Origin: Mycolicibacterium porcinum
Lineage (GTDB): Bacteria > Actinomycetota > Actinomycetes > Mycobacteriales > Mycobacteriaceae
NCBI GenBank assembly: GCA_001942045.1
Contig: MSTD01000021.1
Location: forward strand, 35,648-99,647
DNA length: 64,000 bases
Direction of reading: 5' to 3'
The translations under genes and the position numbers were made by a program. The first letter of the stretch is position 1, and the number at the start of each line of letters is the position of its first letter. Positions 19,043 to 28,200 of the stretch are shown in pieces. The notes under the pieces are model-generated. The model worked only from the letters and a program-made list of their open reading frames with translations, had not been told where the DNA came from and searched no databases.

Positions 19043-19681
19043 ATGGCCGAAAAGGTGCGGGTGGTGGTGGGCGATGACCACCCGATGTTCCGCGAGGGCG
19101 TGGTTCGCGCCCTGACGTCGAGCGGTGAGATCGACGTGGTGGCCGAAGCCGACAACGGCGCCGACGCATTGGAATTGATCCGAACCCACCGGCCGCAGGT
19201 GGCTCTGCTGGACTACCGGATGCCACAGCTCGACGGGGCCGAGGTGGCTGCCGCGGTGAGCCGCGACGAGCTGCCCACGCGGGTGTTGCTGGTTTCCGCT
19301 CATGACGAGTCGGCGATCGTCTACACCGCACTGCAGCAGGGCGCCGCCGGCTTCCTGTCGAAGGAGTCCACCCGCAGTGAGCTGGTGAACGCCGTGCTGT
19401 CGTGTGCCAAGGGCCGCGACGTGCTCGACCCCAACTTGGCGGCCGGGCTGGCCGGTGAGATCCGTCGTCGCAACGAACCCGATGTGCCGGTGCTCAGCCC
19501 GCGCGAACGCGAGGTGCTTGACCTGATCGCCAAGGGCCGCTCCATCCCGGCGATGGCCAAGGAGCTGTTCCTGGCCCCGTCCACGGTGAAGACCCACGTG
19601 CAGCGGCTGTACGAGAAGCTGGGCGTGAGTGACCGGGGTGCGGCAGTCGCCGAAGCGATGCGGCGCCGGCTGCTGGACTGA
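19043..19681 (+). CDS. NarL/FixJ-family response regulator
   Basis: 212-residue two-component response regulator. The receiver domain (residues 5-120) has the acidic pair DD at 11-12, phosphoacceptor Asp57 in LLDYRMPQ, the Ser/Thr position in LLVSAHD, and a conserved Lys in FLSKE. The LuxR-type DNA-binding domain (about 145-205) contains LSPREREVLDLIAKGRS and STVKTHVQRLYEKL. ATG 19043 is the start; longer frames run antisense to LysR. The partner kinase follows after one base. Confidence 0.93.
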   Translation: MAEKVRVVVGDDHPMFREGVVRALTSSGEIDVVAEADNGADALELIRTHRPQVALLDYRMPQLDGAEVAAAVSRDELPTRVLLVSAHDESAIVYTALQQGAAGFLSKESTRSELVNAVLSCAKGRDVLDPNLAAGLAGEIRRRNEPDVPVLSPREREVLDLIAKGRSIPAMAKELFLAPSTVKTHVQRLYEKLGVSDRGAAVAEAMRRRLLD

Positions 19682-19682
19682 C

Positions 19683-20849
19683 ATGGCGGACGGGCGCATC
19701 GTCGAGTTCTTCACCACCCAGCCCGTGCGGGTCTCGGCGGTGCTGCGGTTACCGCTGATCGGCCTGATCGTGCTGCTGGTCTCGGTGTGGGACGTCGATC
19801 ACTGGTTGCCCGTGCTGTACGCGGTGATCCTGAGTGTGTATGCCGCGGTGGCGGTGCTGTGGTTGGTGGTCGTGTTCCGCGGGCCCATGCCGCCGTGGGC
19901 CGAATGGGCCTCCACCGCAGTCGATGTGCTGGTGCTGGTCGCCCTGTGTGCGGTGTCAGGCGGGGCCACCGCGGCGCTGCTGCCGGTGTTCTTCCTGCTG
20001 CCGATATCCGTTGCGTTCCAAGACCGTCCGTGGCTGACGGCGCTGCTCGGTGCCAGTACCGCGGTGGGCTACCTGGCGGTGTGGATCCTGTACTCCAAAC
20101 GCGACGACAACGTGGGCCTCCCCGATATCGTGTACATGCACGTGGGATTCCTGGCGTGGCTCGCAGTGGCGTCGGCCGCGTTGTCGTTCGTGCTGGCGCG
20201 GCGTTCGGCACGGGTGCGCTCGCTGATGGAGGTCCGGCGCCAGCTGGTGTCGGAATCGACCCGGGCCGACCATCTGCGCAATGCCGAACTGGCCGAACAT
20301 CTTCACGACGGACCGCTGCAGACTCTGCTGGCCGCGCGTCTCGAGCTCGACGAGATCCGCGAACGCATCTCGGACCCGAGGCTGGACCGGGTGCATGCAG
20401 CCCTGCAGGACACCGCGGTCGAGCTGCGCTCGACGGTGACGGCGTTGCATCCGCAGGTGCTGGCCCAGCTGGGGCTGACTCCGGCGGTACAGGAACTGTT
20501 GCGCCAGTATGAGACCCGGCCCGACATCACGGTGCGGGCGGACCTCGAAGACGTCGGGCATCCCGAAAACCAGGCGCTGCTCTACCGCGCGACCCGTGAG
20601 CTGCTGGCCAACATCAACAAACATGCCGGCGCGACCACGATTTCGGTCGGGCTGCGCCGGTCGGGTGAGCGCGTGGTGCTTACCGTGGCTGACGACGGCA
20701 AGGGATTCGACCCGTCGACGGTGGCCCAGTCGGTCGCCGAGGGGCACATCGGGCTGGCCTCGCTGCAGGTCCGTATCGAGGCCATGGGCGGCTCGATGGC
20801 GATCTCGTCGGAGGCAGGGTTCGGCACCCAGGTCCGGGTCACGCTGTAG
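19683..20849 (+). CDS. Membrane sensor histidine kinase (HisKA_3, NarX-like)
   Basis: 388 residues. About six hydrophobic segments between residues 15 and 180 form a membrane sensor without a large extracellular loop. The dimerisation domain has HLHDGPLQTLLAARLEL with phosphorylated His208, typical of HisKA_3 kinases, and the ATPase domain shows RELLANINKHAG (N box), VADDGKGFDP (G1) and GHIGLASLQVR (G2). It phosphorylates the response regulator encoded one base upstream. The stimulus cannot be read from sequence; the membrane-embedded sensor suggests an envelope or lipophilic signal. Confidence 0.92.
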   Translation: MADGRIVEFFTTQPVRVSAVLRLPLIGLIVLLVSVWDVDHWLPVLYAVILSVYAAVAVLWLVVVFRGPMPPWAEWASTAVDVLVLVALCAVSGGATAALLPVFFLLPISVAFQDRPWLTALLGASTAVGYLAVWILYSKRDDNVGLPDIVYMHVGFLAWLAVASAALSFVLARRSARVRSLMEVRRQLVSESTRADHLRNAELAEHLHDGPLQTLLAARLELDEIRERISDPRLDRVHAALQDTAVELRSTVTALHPQVLAQLGLTPAVQELLRQYETRPDITVRADLEDVGHPENQALLYRATRELLANINKHAGATTISVGLRRSGERVVLTVADDGKGFDPSTVAQSVAEGHIGLASLQVRIEAMGGSMAISSEAGFGTQVRVTL

Positions 20850-20855
20850 CGGAAG

Positions 20856-22478
20856 CTATTTCACGCACGGGATACCGGAAACCTTCATCTGGCTCAGGTC
20901 GGTCGGTGCCGCGGATTTCGTGCCGGTTGCGGTTGCGGCCACGGTGGTCACCGGTGTGCTGGCGGTGGTTTCCTCCGTCGTCTCACTTTCGGAGTCCCAC
21001 GTCGAATCCGAGGCGGAATCCGACGAACTCTCCGAGGAGGACTCGGTCGATCCGGTCAGGTATTCGTCGCCGGGGAAGTCTGTGCCGAGGGTGAGCTGCA
21101 CGGTCCCGGCGGCCACCTCGGACGACGGGGTGGCGATCACGCCCAACTTGTCGGCCAGCGATTGAGCCGCGGACTCGGCGCCGGTTCCGTAGTCGATCGT
21201 GCTGACGGCGGCCAGCGACTCCGCGTCACCGATCTGCCCCGGGGTGAATCCGTTTGCGGAGAAGGTGGTTTCGAGCTGCGCGGCCAGCCCGGAGTAGGTG
21301 GAGGCATTGACCACGTCGAGCACCGCGCCGTGGCCCTCCAGGACGTGGGCCGGCGCCTGCGGGGCATTGGTGTTGCTGCCGGGTTCGGCGACCAGGTCGT
21401 GCACGATGGCCCGGATGGTCGGGATGTCGACGATGTTGATGTCCTCACCCATCGAGTTCTGCCCGAATTCCTTGATGGGCAACGTGTAGAGCGTGGGCGG
21501 CGCGCCGGTCAGTGCCGAGGCCCGGCTGGCGAAGCTGGCCAGGTCGAACCCGGAATCCAGCGCGACGTTCTGCTTGGTGACGTTGAGCAGATCGCGCAGC
21601 ATGGTGGGACTGGACAGGGCGCCACTCTTACCGAGCGCCGATACCAGTGCGGCGATGAAGGCCTGCTGACGGCGGGTGCGGTCGAGGTCGGTGAAGTTCT
21701 CGTCGTTGACGTCGCGGCGCTGACGGACAAAGGCCATCGCCTGGGCAGCGTCGATCTGCTGGACGCCCTGATGGAAGTCGGCACCGGAGTACGGGTCGGC
21801 GGTGTCGGCGTTGAGGCACACCGTGATCGGCGCCACAGCCTTGGCGATCTGGAAGAACGCGCCCAGAGTGACTTCCACGAAATGGTCGATCGGAATGCCG
21901 AGCAGATTGCGCACCGTGGCGATCTGCGCCCGCCGGCCGGCCTCACGGGCCTGCTGTTCGTTCAGCGCGGTGTTCTCGGAGCTGGCCTCCAGCGTTTCCA
22001 TCTCGCGCTGATAGGCCCAACCATAGGCCTGCTTGACCTTGCCCTTGCACGGCTTGACGTCGCAGCCGGCGAGCTCGACGTAGTCGTCGCGCGGGATCGA
22101 GAACGCGGTCGCCGGACCGCCGTTACCGGGCAGGTGGACCACGATCAGAACGTTGGCGTTGTAGCCGCCCACGGTCTCGTCACCGGCGTGCAGCGCTTCG
22201 TACACATCCTGGGGCAGCGGGTTGCCGTGCTGGTCCAGCCTGCTGTCCAACCCCATGATGAGGATGTTCTCGGTGTCCCCGGACGAGACCGGGCCGCCTT
22301 CCAGCGCGTTCGATGTGGTGATGCCGTCCAGCGCGCCGTGGTAGGACACCCAGCCGGCGCCCGTTCCGGCCAGCACCGTTGCCGCCACCAGGCCGACGGA
22401 TACCCGGCGGGCTACCCGCACGCCACGGTGCGGCATGCGATGCCGGGCGGTGCCCGTGGCGTGAGTGGGTGCGTTCAT
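20856..22478 (-). CDS. LytR-CpsA-Psr (LCP) family protein with C-terminal LytR_C domain
   Basis: 540-residue LCP phosphotransferase, the class that ligates arabinogalactan or other glycopolymers to peptidoglycan. One N-terminal membrane anchor (about residues 20-45) is followed by the LCP domain with ILIMGLDSR, the basic/acidic SIPRDDYVEL, and RQRRDVNDENFTDLDRTRRQQ. A LytR_C domain (about 385-470) and a Ser/Glu-rich tail follow. ATG 22478 is preferred because a CATAAT -10 lies at 22494-22489 on this strand, overlapping the alternative upstream ATG 22490. Convergent with the sensor kinase (6 bases). Confidence 0.87.
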   Translation of the reverse strand: MNAPTHATGTARHRMPHRGVRVARRVSVGLVAATVLAGTGAGWVSYHGALDGITTSNALEGGPVSSGDTENILIMGLDSRLDQHGNPLPQDVYEALHAGDETVGGYNANVLIVVHLPGNGGPATAFSIPRDDYVELAGCDVKPCKGKVKQAYGWAYQREMETLEASSENTALNEQQAREAGRRAQIATVRNLLGIPIDHFVEVTLGAFFQIAKAVAPITVCLNADTADPYSGADFHQGVQQIDAAQAMAFVRQRRDVNDENFTDLDRTRRQQAFIAALVSALGKSGALSSPTMLRDLLNVTKQNVALDSGFDLASFASRASALTGAPPTLYTLPIKEFGQNSMGEDINIVDIPTIRAIVHDLVAEPGSNTNAPQAPAHVLEGHGAVLDVVNASTYSGLAAQLETTFSANGFTPGQIGDAESLAAVSTIDYGTGAESAAQSLADKLGVIATPSSEVAAGTVQLTLGTDFPGDEYLTGSTESSSESSSDSASDSTWDSESETTEETTASTPVTTVAATATGTKSAAPTDLSQMKVSGIPCVK

Positions 22479-22570
22479 GGCACCTGTCATTATGGGGCCG
22501 TTCGCTGAGACACCGCCCACCGGGGAAATCGGCTGGTCATCGCCTCCGTCTCGGCATTAGCGTGCAGAGC

Positions 22571-23485
22571 GTGAAATTGCGCATCGCCGTGAGCGTGCTT
22601 CTGCTGGCCGTCGTCGCGTTGCTGCTGAACGAACTGGTCGTCACCAAGCAGGAGCGAAAGGCCGAGCCCCTCGCCGGTGGTCACGTGCTGGAACTGGACG
22701 GTCCGGATCTCAACGTGCGCGAGTACGGGCCGCCGGGGGAGCGGGCGGTGGTGTTGCTGCACGGGTATTCGGCCTCGATCGAATGGTGGGAGCGGGTCGC
22801 CCCGCAGCTGGCCCGGGATCAGCGCGTGATCGCGGTCGATCTGGTCGGCCACGGCGGCTCGGAAGCGCCCGGCGACGCCAGAGCGTACCAATCGGCCGGG
22901 CAGGCCAAGGCGGTGCGCAACGCGCTCGTCGCGCTGGGTGTGCGTCACGCGGTACTGGTCGGGCATTCGATGGGCGGCGCGGTCTCGGCCGAGGTGGCCC
23001 GGCAGTATCCGGACCTGGTGGAGCGCGTGGTGGTCTCCGACACCCCGGCCGCCGACGACCTGGTCAGCATGCCGTTGCTCGGAAAGATGGTGTGCTGGCC
23101 GGTGATCGGTCCGGCGATGGATCTATTCCGCGGAGTCGACGCGATCAGCGAGGGTTCCCTGCAGACCGGGTTCGCCGCGGACTTCCCGGTGCCCGATTAT
23201 GCGGACCGCTCATTGGAGCGTCTCACCTACGCCGGGTTGTGCGACTCTGTCGAAGGGCCGCATCCCGTCGTGGAAACGCTTGTCGCACTGCACAAGCCGG
23301 TGCTGGTGCTGTGGGGAGACCAGGACGTGCTGACCCCGACGGCGCCCAATGTCGAGCGGTACACCGCGGCCGGGTTGCCGCCCGTGGTGATCAAAGACTC
23401 GGGGCACACGCCGATGGTCGAGCAGCCTGACCAGTTCCTGGCCGCGGTGACCGACTTCGTCAGGACCCCAGTCCCCGCGAGATGA
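22571..23485 (+). CDS. Alpha/beta hydrolase with N-terminal membrane anchor
   Basis: 304-residue alpha/beta hydrolase. A hydrophobic signal-anchor spans residues 5-22, so the catalytic domain is probably outside the membrane. LLHGYSAS is the oxyanion region; the nucleophile elbow GHSMGG carries Ser133; the acid is in WGDQD; and the catalytic His is in DSGHTPMVEQP. GTG 22571 is selected (GTG 22562 also possible). It is divergent from the LCP gene. Its last 26 bases overlap the convergent acyl-CoA dehydrogenase. Likely an esterase or lipase; substrate unknown. Confidence 0.8.
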   Translation: MKLRIAVSVLLLAVVALLLNELVVTKQERKAEPLAGGHVLELDGPDLNVREYGPPGERAVVLLHGYSASIEWWERVAPQLARDQRVIAVDLVGHGGSEAPGDARAYQSAGQAKAVRNALVALGVRHAVLVGHSMGGAVSAEVARQYPDLVERVVVSDTPAADDLVSMPLLGKMVCWPVIGPAMDLFRGVDAISEGSLQTGFAADFPVPDYADRSLERLTYAGLCDSVEGPHPVVETLVALHKPVLVLWGDQDVLTPTAPNVERYTAAGLPPVVIKDSGHTPMVEQPDQFLAAVTDFVRTPVPAR

Positions 23486-24599
23486 CCAGCCGCTGAATCT
23501 GGTTGGTGCCCTCGAAGATCTGGGTGATCTTGGCTTCGCGCATGTAGCGCTCGACGCGGAAGTCGCGGGTGTAGCCGACTCCGCCGAACACCTGCACGGC
23601 GTCGGTGGTGACCTTCATCGCGGCGTCGGTGGCGATCAGCTTGGCGACGCTGGCCTGGGTCGAGTACGGCAACCCGAGATCGCGGCGGCGGGCGGCGTCG
23701 AGATAGGTAGCCCGCGCGCTCACCACGGCGGCGGCCATGTCGGCCAGCAGGAACCCGAGCCCCTGATGGTCGGCGATCTTGCGGCCGAACGTGGTTCGTT
23801 CGTTGGCATAGCGAACGGCTTCGTCCAGGGCGGCCTGGGCGATACCGACCGCGACGGCGGCGATGCCGAGCCGGCCCGAGTCGAGCGCGGAGAACGCGAT
23901 CGAAAGGCCTTGTCCCTCTTGCCCAATCAGCCGGTCGGCATCGAGGCGGGCATTGTCGTAGAACGCCGACGTGGTGGGCACGGCGTGCAGGCCCATCTTC
24001 TCCTCGGGCTTGCCGAAGCTCAGCCCGTCGAGTCCGGCGGGGACCAGGAAGCAGGAGATGCCCTTGCTGCCCTCACCGGTCCGGGCGAACAGGGTGTAGA
24101 AATCGGCCTTGCCGCCATGGGTGATCCAGGCCTTGGAGCCGTTGAGTACGTAGGCATCGCCGTCGCGGGTGGCCTTGCAGTTCAGTGCGGCGGCGTCGGA
24201 TCCGGCCTGCGGCTCGGACAGGCTGTAAGCACCGATCTGGTCCCCGGAGAGCATGCCGGGCAGCCAGCGCTGCTTCTGCTCCTCGGTGCCGTAGGCCAGC
24301 AGTGGGTGCGAGGACAGGCTGTGCACGCTGACCGCGACCCCGACCGCGGCCCACCGCGCCGCGATCTCCTCGAGGACCTGCAGGTAGACCTCATAGGGCT
24401 GGCCGCCGCCACCCCACTGTTCGGGCTGCGGCAGGCTCAGCAGCCCCGCCGCGCCGAGCTGGGCGAAGACGCCCTCGGGATAGGTCTCGGCCTTCTCGTG
24501 CTCATCGACGACCGGATCGAGCACCTTGTCGGCGATATCGCGAGTGAGCTCGATCAGTTCGCGCGCCTCATCGGAGGGGAGCAGGCGATCAACAGGCAT
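23460..24599 (-). CDS. Acyl-CoA dehydrogenase (short/medium-chain type)
   Basis: 379-residue classical acyl-CoA dehydrogenase. Flavin/substrate motifs are YSLSEPQAGSDAAAL and GSKAWITHGG; the C-terminal QIFEGTNQIQR carries the catalytic base Glu363, as in butyryl-CoA dehydrogenases. RTTFGRKIADHQ and QVFGGVGYTRDF are the usual FAD contacts. No electron-transfer partner gene adjoins it. Which FadE of M. tuberculosis it matches cannot be fixed by eye, so no symbol is given. Confidence 0.9.
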   Translation of the reverse strand: MPVDRLLPSDEARELIELTRDIADKVLDPVVDEHEKAETYPEGVFAQLGAAGLLSLPQPEQWGGGGQPYEVYLQVLEEIAARWAAVGVAVSVHSLSSHPLLAYGTEEQKQRWLPGMLSGDQIGAYSLSEPQAGSDAAALNCKATRDGDAYVLNGSKAWITHGGKADFYTLFARTGEGSKGISCFLVPAGLDGLSFGKPEEKMGLHAVPTTSAFYDNARLDADRLIGQEGQGLSIAFSALDSGRLGIAAVAVGIAQAALDEAVRYANERTTFGRKIADHQGLGFLLADMAAAVVSARATYLDAARRRDLGLPYSTQASVAKLIATDAAMKVTTDAVQVFGGVGYTRDFRVERYMREAKITQIFEGTNQIQRLVISRGLGS

Positions 24600-24666
24600 A
24601 CTTGCACATCCTAGTTTTCCCGGCGGCAGGTCATGGGCTCGGGGTTTGGTACAGCCCGGTCATCCG

Positions 24667-24740
24667 CACTGTGACGAGCGTGCAGCCTGTTAGGGAAAAC
24701 CTGCCGAAATCGCGGCTTTTCCTACACGCTCGTCACAGTG
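24667..24740. repeat. 16-bp perfect inverted repeat between two minus-strand genes
   Basis: CACTGTGACGAGCGTG at 24667-24682 pairs perfectly with CACGCTCGTCACAGTG at 24725-24740 across 42 bases. It lies in the 163-base gap between the RidA-like gene and the acyl-CoA dehydrogenase. It could be a terminator for RidA, a regulator site, or a dispersed palindromic unit. The rest of the gap shows no gene. Confidence 0.8.
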
Positions 24741-24762
24741 TCCGGACACACATATGCACAGG

Positions 24763-25146
24763 TCAACCCATCCGAGCGATGATCTGGATCTCGACCAGCG
24801 CGCCCGGGACCGCCAACTCGGTGACGCCGACGGCGGTCCAGGCCGGATATGGAGCCGTCACGAATTCATCCTTCACCTCACCGAACACCTGCACATGTTG
24901 TTGCAGGCCGACGTGGTAGCTGGTGATGTCGGTGACCTCGGCGAAGGTCAGCTCCGCCTCGGCCAACAGCCCGCGCAGGTTCTCGAAGGCCTGCGTGAAC
25001 TGCTCCCGTGGATCCTCTGCGACGCTCATGTCGGGGCGGATGCCGATCATTCCCGAACAGCGCAGGTGGTCGCCGTCGATCACCGCAGGCGCGAAGTGGT
25101 GGGTGTCGTACATCGGCTGCATCCACTGCGGGACAACAATTTTCAT
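24763..25146 (-). CDS. RidA/YjgF/UK114-family protein lacking the catalytic arginine
   Basis: 127-residue trimeric RidA-fold protein. Canonical RidA deaminates reactive enamines and imines using an arginine in a P-x-R-S segment; here the equivalent stretch reads YPAWTAVGV with Trp where Arg is expected, while the later GALVEIQIIA acid is kept. It therefore probably belongs to a non-deaminase Rid subgroup. ATG 25146 is 13 bases after the dioxygenase stop, so it is likely the second gene of that operon. Confidence 0.82.
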   Translation of the reverse strand: MKIVVPQWMQPMYDTHHFAPAVIDGDHLRCSGMIGIRPDMSVAEDPREQFTQAFENLRGLLAEAELTFAEVTDITSYHVGLQQHVQVFGEVKDEFVTAPYPAWTAVGVTELAVPGALVEIQIIARMG

Positions 25147-25159
25147 TCTGGCTCCTGGT

Positions 25160-25990
25160 TCAGCGCAGCTGCGCGAAGTACTCGGGGTGGTAGGGCTCGC
25201 CCGGCGTCAGCGAGGGGTCGTTGAGTGCACTGACGTCGTGGGCGAAATCCGGCCTCGCGTCGGGCACCGGCCGGTAGTACAGCTGATCGCCGAAGAACCG
25301 GAACACCAGGGTATGGCGGTCGGGGCAGTCGGGTGTGACGGGGGCGCCGCCATGCAGGGAACCGGAGTGGAACACGAGTGCATCGCCGGGTTCCAGATCC
25401 CAGGAGATGACGTCCCAGGATGTCGGGTCCTTCGCGCGGTCAGCTTCGATGTCGGGCAGTCGCGGCCAATCCGAGTCGGGCCACAGCGGTTTGGTGGGGT
25501 CGGTCGGATCGGTGTAATTGGTGCCGTCGTACTGGACGCCGGTGTGCGATCCCCGGACGAACTCCAACGCGTTGTAGCGTGGCAGCTTCTCGAAGCTGAC
25601 CCAGATGTTCAGCAGGTGTGGCCCGTTGGCCGGCATATAGGCGGTGTCCTGGTGCCAGGGCGAGCGGCCGGCCTTGCCACCCTTTTTGATGAACAGTTCC
25701 TCGCCCAAGAACCACACGTGCTCCGAATCCCACAGGGCGGCGGCGAAGTCCGCGAGTTCGAGCTCCTTGATCAAGCCGAGGTACTGCTCGATGTTCTCCG
25801 GGTTGCCGTACTCGTTGAAGTGTTCGTCGGGGGTGCCCGGATATACCCGTTTGGCGCCCGGGCTCGGATGCTCGATGCCGTAGTCGAAGGCCTCGCGGAC
25901 CCGGCCGAGCTGTTCGGGGCTGAAGAGACCGCGGACGACGATGGCTCCGTCGGCAGCCAGGTCTCGCTTCATCTGGTCGGTCACCTGCAT
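25160..25990 (-). CDS. Phytanoyl-CoA dioxygenase (PhyH) family protein
   Basis: 276-residue Fe(II)/2-oxoglutarate oxygenase. The iron facial triad is visible as WHQDTAY (His113, Asp115) with a distal His in SLHGGAP (about 213); RHTLVFRFFGD supplies the 2-oxoglutarate-binding arginine. ATG 25990 has a GAGGT ribosome binding site; the longer frame to 26086 crosses the operators. Divergent from a TetR gene with two operator-like palindromes in between, so expression is probably induced when the TetR ligand binds. Substrate unknown; hydroxylation of a fatty acyl or similar small molecule is likely. Confidence 0.88.
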   Translation of the reverse strand: MQVTDQMKRDLAADGAIVVRGLFSPEQLGRVREAFDYGIEHPSPGAKRVYPGTPDEHFNEYGNPENIEQYLGLIKELELADFAAALWDSEHVWFLGEELFIKKGGKAGRSPWHQDTAYMPANGPHLLNIWVSFEKLPRYNALEFVRGSHTGVQYDGTNYTDPTDPTKPLWPDSDWPRLPDIEADRAKDPTSWDVISWDLEPGDALVFHSGSLHGGAPVTPDCPDRHTLVFRFFGDQLYYRPVPDARPDFAHDVSALNDPSLTPGEPYHPEYFAQLR

Positions 25991-26001
25991 GATCGCTACC
26001 T

Positions 26002-26035
26002 CATAACAGTTGTGATGTACATAACGAGTGTTATG
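26002..26035. promoter_or_regulatory. Double palindromic operator between dioxygenase and TetR genes
   Basis: CATAAC-GAGT-GTTATG at 26020-26035 is a perfect 6-bp-arm palindrome; CATAAC-AGTT-GTGATG at 26002-26017 is the same motif with one changed base. Their centres are 18 bp apart, suiting cooperative TetR dimers. They lie 11-45 bases from the dioxygenase start and 41 bases from the TetR start. Confidence 0.7.
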
Positions 26036-26075
26036 CTGCTCACGTTCGGAGCGGGTGTCAAGAGGAAGCGTGAAC

Positions 26076-26660
26076 ATGACGGTCACGAGTTCAGCGTCGA
26101 CCCGGCAGGGCGAGGTGGTCGACGCGGCGATCCGGGTGATCGCCAGGGACGGCCTGTCGGCAGCGTCGTTGCGGTCGATCGCGCGCGAAATCGGTTACAC
26201 CACAGGCGTCGTCATGCACTACTTCAAGGACAAGCAGGAGCTGCTGGTAGCCGCGGCGCAAGCCGTGTTCGATCCGTTCGACGCGCTGCTCGCCGGGGTG
26301 GCCCCCGACGGGTTCGACGGCCTGCGTCGGCTGTGCGTGGTCCCGCTGCCCACCACGCCGGCCAACGAGGCGTTGTGGCGCATCTACGCCCAGGCCCTGG
26401 CCAGCGCCGAGACCGAACCGGCCTTCGCCGCCACCGTCCGTAGCCGTTACGGCGCGATCCGCGAACGGGTGCGGGCCCTGCTGGCCGAAGGGCAGCACGA
26501 GGGATACCTGCGCAGTGATTTCGATCCGGCCGCGCAGTGCGACATCCTCTGTGCGCTGATCGACGGCCTGGCCCTGCACGCGATCAGCGAGCCGGGCAGA
26601 TTCCCGCCCGGCCGGATGGAGGAGTTGGTCACCCAGGAGCTCGAGAAGCTCCGGGCCTGA
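26076..26660 (+). CDS. TetR-family transcriptional regulator
   Basis: 194-residue TetR protein. The DNA-binding region spans about residues 10-55 (LRSIAREIGYTTGVVMHYFKDKQELL), followed by a C-terminal domain resembling BetI-type TetR_C regions. ATG 26076 follows an AGAGGAA ribosome binding site; GTG 26070 is an alternative. It is divergent from the dioxygenase-RidA operon and probably binds the two CATAAC/GTTATG palindromes, repressing both directions. Confidence 0.88.
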   Translation: MTVTSSASTRQGEVVDAAIRVIARDGLSAASLRSIAREIGYTTGVVMHYFKDKQELLVAAAQAVFDPFDALLAGVAPDGFDGLRRLCVVPLPTTPANEALWRIYAQALASAETEPAFAATVRSRYGAIRERVRALLAEGQHEGYLRSDFDPAAQCDILCALIDGLALHAISEPGRFPPGRMEELVTQELEKLRA

Positions 26661-26670
26661 CCAGACGCGA

Positions 26671-26700
26671 AAACCCCCTTTTCCCGAAGGAATTGGGGGT
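26671..26700. terminator. Hairpin between convergent TetR and pntB genes
   Basis: ACCCCC pairs with GGGGGT around an inner TTCC/GGAA stem; A-rich and T-containing flanks suggest a bidirectional terminator 11 bases after the TetR stop and 25 bases from the pntB stop. Confidence 0.5.
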
Positions 26701-26724
26701 CTGCGCGCCTGCTGGGCAGAGAAT

Positions 26725-28173
26725 CTAGACGTGCTCTCCGACGGGCAGTGCCGCGAGGATGTCGTTGACCCGGTCGCGGGCGTCGCCGAAGAGCATCTGG
26801 GTGTTCTCCCGGAAGAACAGCGGGTTCTGCACGCCGGCGTAGCCGGAAGCCATGGAGCGCTTGAACACGATGACGTGGTCGGCGTTCCACACCGTCAGCA
26901 CCGGCATGCCGGCGATCGGGGAGCCCGGATCCTCGGCGGCGGCCGGGTTGACGGTGTCGTTGGCGCCGATCACGAGCACGACGGAGGTGCCGTCGAAGTC
27001 GTCGTTGATCTCGTCCATCTCCAGCACGATGTCGTAGGGCACCTTGGCCTCGGCCAGCAGCACGTTCATGTGGCCGGGCAGGCGTCCGGCGACCGGGTGG
27101 ATGCCGAAGCGGACGTTGACGCCGCGCTCACGCAGCTTGCGGGTCAGGTCGGCCACACCGTACTGGGCCTGGGCCACGGCCATGCCGTAGCCAGGCGTGA
27201 TGATGACCGAGTCGGCGTGGGCCAGCAGTTCGGCCGCGCCCTCGGCGTTGATCTCGCGGTGCTCGCCGTAGTCCTTGTCCTCGGCGGGCCCGGCCTCGAT
27301 GCCGAAACCACCGGCGATCACGGAGATGAACGACCGGTTCATGGCCTTGCACATGATGTAGGACAGGTAGGCACCGGAGGAGCCGACCAGGGCGCCGGTG
27401 ATGATCAGCAGGTCGTTGCCGAGCAGGAAGCCGGATGCCGCCGCGGCCCAACCCGAGTAGCTGTTGAGCATCGAGACCACGACGGGCATGTCGCCGCCGC
27501 CGATCGAGGCCACCAGGTGCCAGCCGAGGAGCAGTGCGAGCACGGTCACCACGATGAGCAGCCACAAGTGCGGCTCGATGACGAACCACACGGTCAGCGC
27601 GGCGAACACGACGAGCGCGCCGATGTTCAGGAAGTTCTTGCCGGGCAGCATCAACGGCGCGGACTTCATCCGGGCCGACAGCTTCAGGTTGGCCACGATC
27701 GAGCCGGTGAAGGTGACCGCACCGATGAACACGCCGATGAACACCTCGGCCGAGTGGATGCCGAGCATGCCGTCACGGGCCAGCGCGGCCGCCTCGGCGC
27801 CGGCCGCGTCAGCCTCGACGTGCAGGTAGCCGTTCCAGCCGACGAGGACGGCGGCCAGACCGACGAAGCTGTGCAGCAGCGCGATCAGCTCGGGCATGCC
27901 GGTCATCTCGACGACCTTGGCGCGCCACAGGCCGATCGCGGCGCCGACGATCATGGCGCCGACCAGCAGGGCCAGGCCCATCGGCTCGATCTTGTGCTCG
28001 AAAGCCAGCGCGATGGTCGCGATCAGGGCGACCGCCATGCCGACGATGCCGAATGTGTTTCCGGCGCGGGAGGTTTCGTGTTTGGACAGCCCGGCCAGCG
28101 CCAGGATGAACAGCAGCGCCGCGACGACGTAGGCGGCGGTGGCAACGTTTTCTAGGGTGAACATGGAATCCAT
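26725..28173 (-). CDS. pntB: NAD(P) transhydrogenase subunit beta
   Basis: 482-residue membrane subunit of proton-translocating transhydrogenase, which uses the proton gradient to drive hydride transfer from NADH to NADP+. About nine membrane segments fill residues 1-270 and the C-terminal dIII binds [17 protein letters not shown] (Rossmann loop), then [22 protein letters not shown]. It lies 27 bases downstream of the fused pntA. Start at ATG 28173 or 28164 cannot be settled. Operon with pntA is certain. Confidence 0.93.
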   Translation of the reverse strand: MDSMFTLENVATAAYVVAALLFILALAGLSKHETSRAGNTFGIVGMAVALIATIALAFEHKIEPMGLALLVGAMIVGAAIGLWRAKVVEMTGMPELIALLHSFVGLAAVLVGWNGYLHVEADAAGAEAAALARDGMLGIHSAEVFIGVFIGAVTFTGSIVANLKLSARMKSAPLMLPGKNFLNIGALVVFAALTVWFVIEPHLWLLIVVTVLALLLGWHLVASIGGGDMPVVVSMLNSYSGWAAAASGFLLGNDLLIITGALVGSSGAYLSYIMCKAMNRSFISVIAGGFGIEAGPAEDKDYGEHREINAEGAAELLAHADSVIITPGYGMAVAQAQYGVADLTRKLRERGVNVRFGIHPVAGRLPGHMNVLLAEAKVPYDIVLEMDEINDDFDGTSVVLVIGANDTVNPAAAEDPGSPIAGMPVLTVWNADHVIVFKRSMASGYAGVQNPLFFRENTQMLFGDARDRVNDILAALPVGEHV

Positions 28174-28200
28174 TCCAAAGTCTCTGTGGGCACGCAGGTT

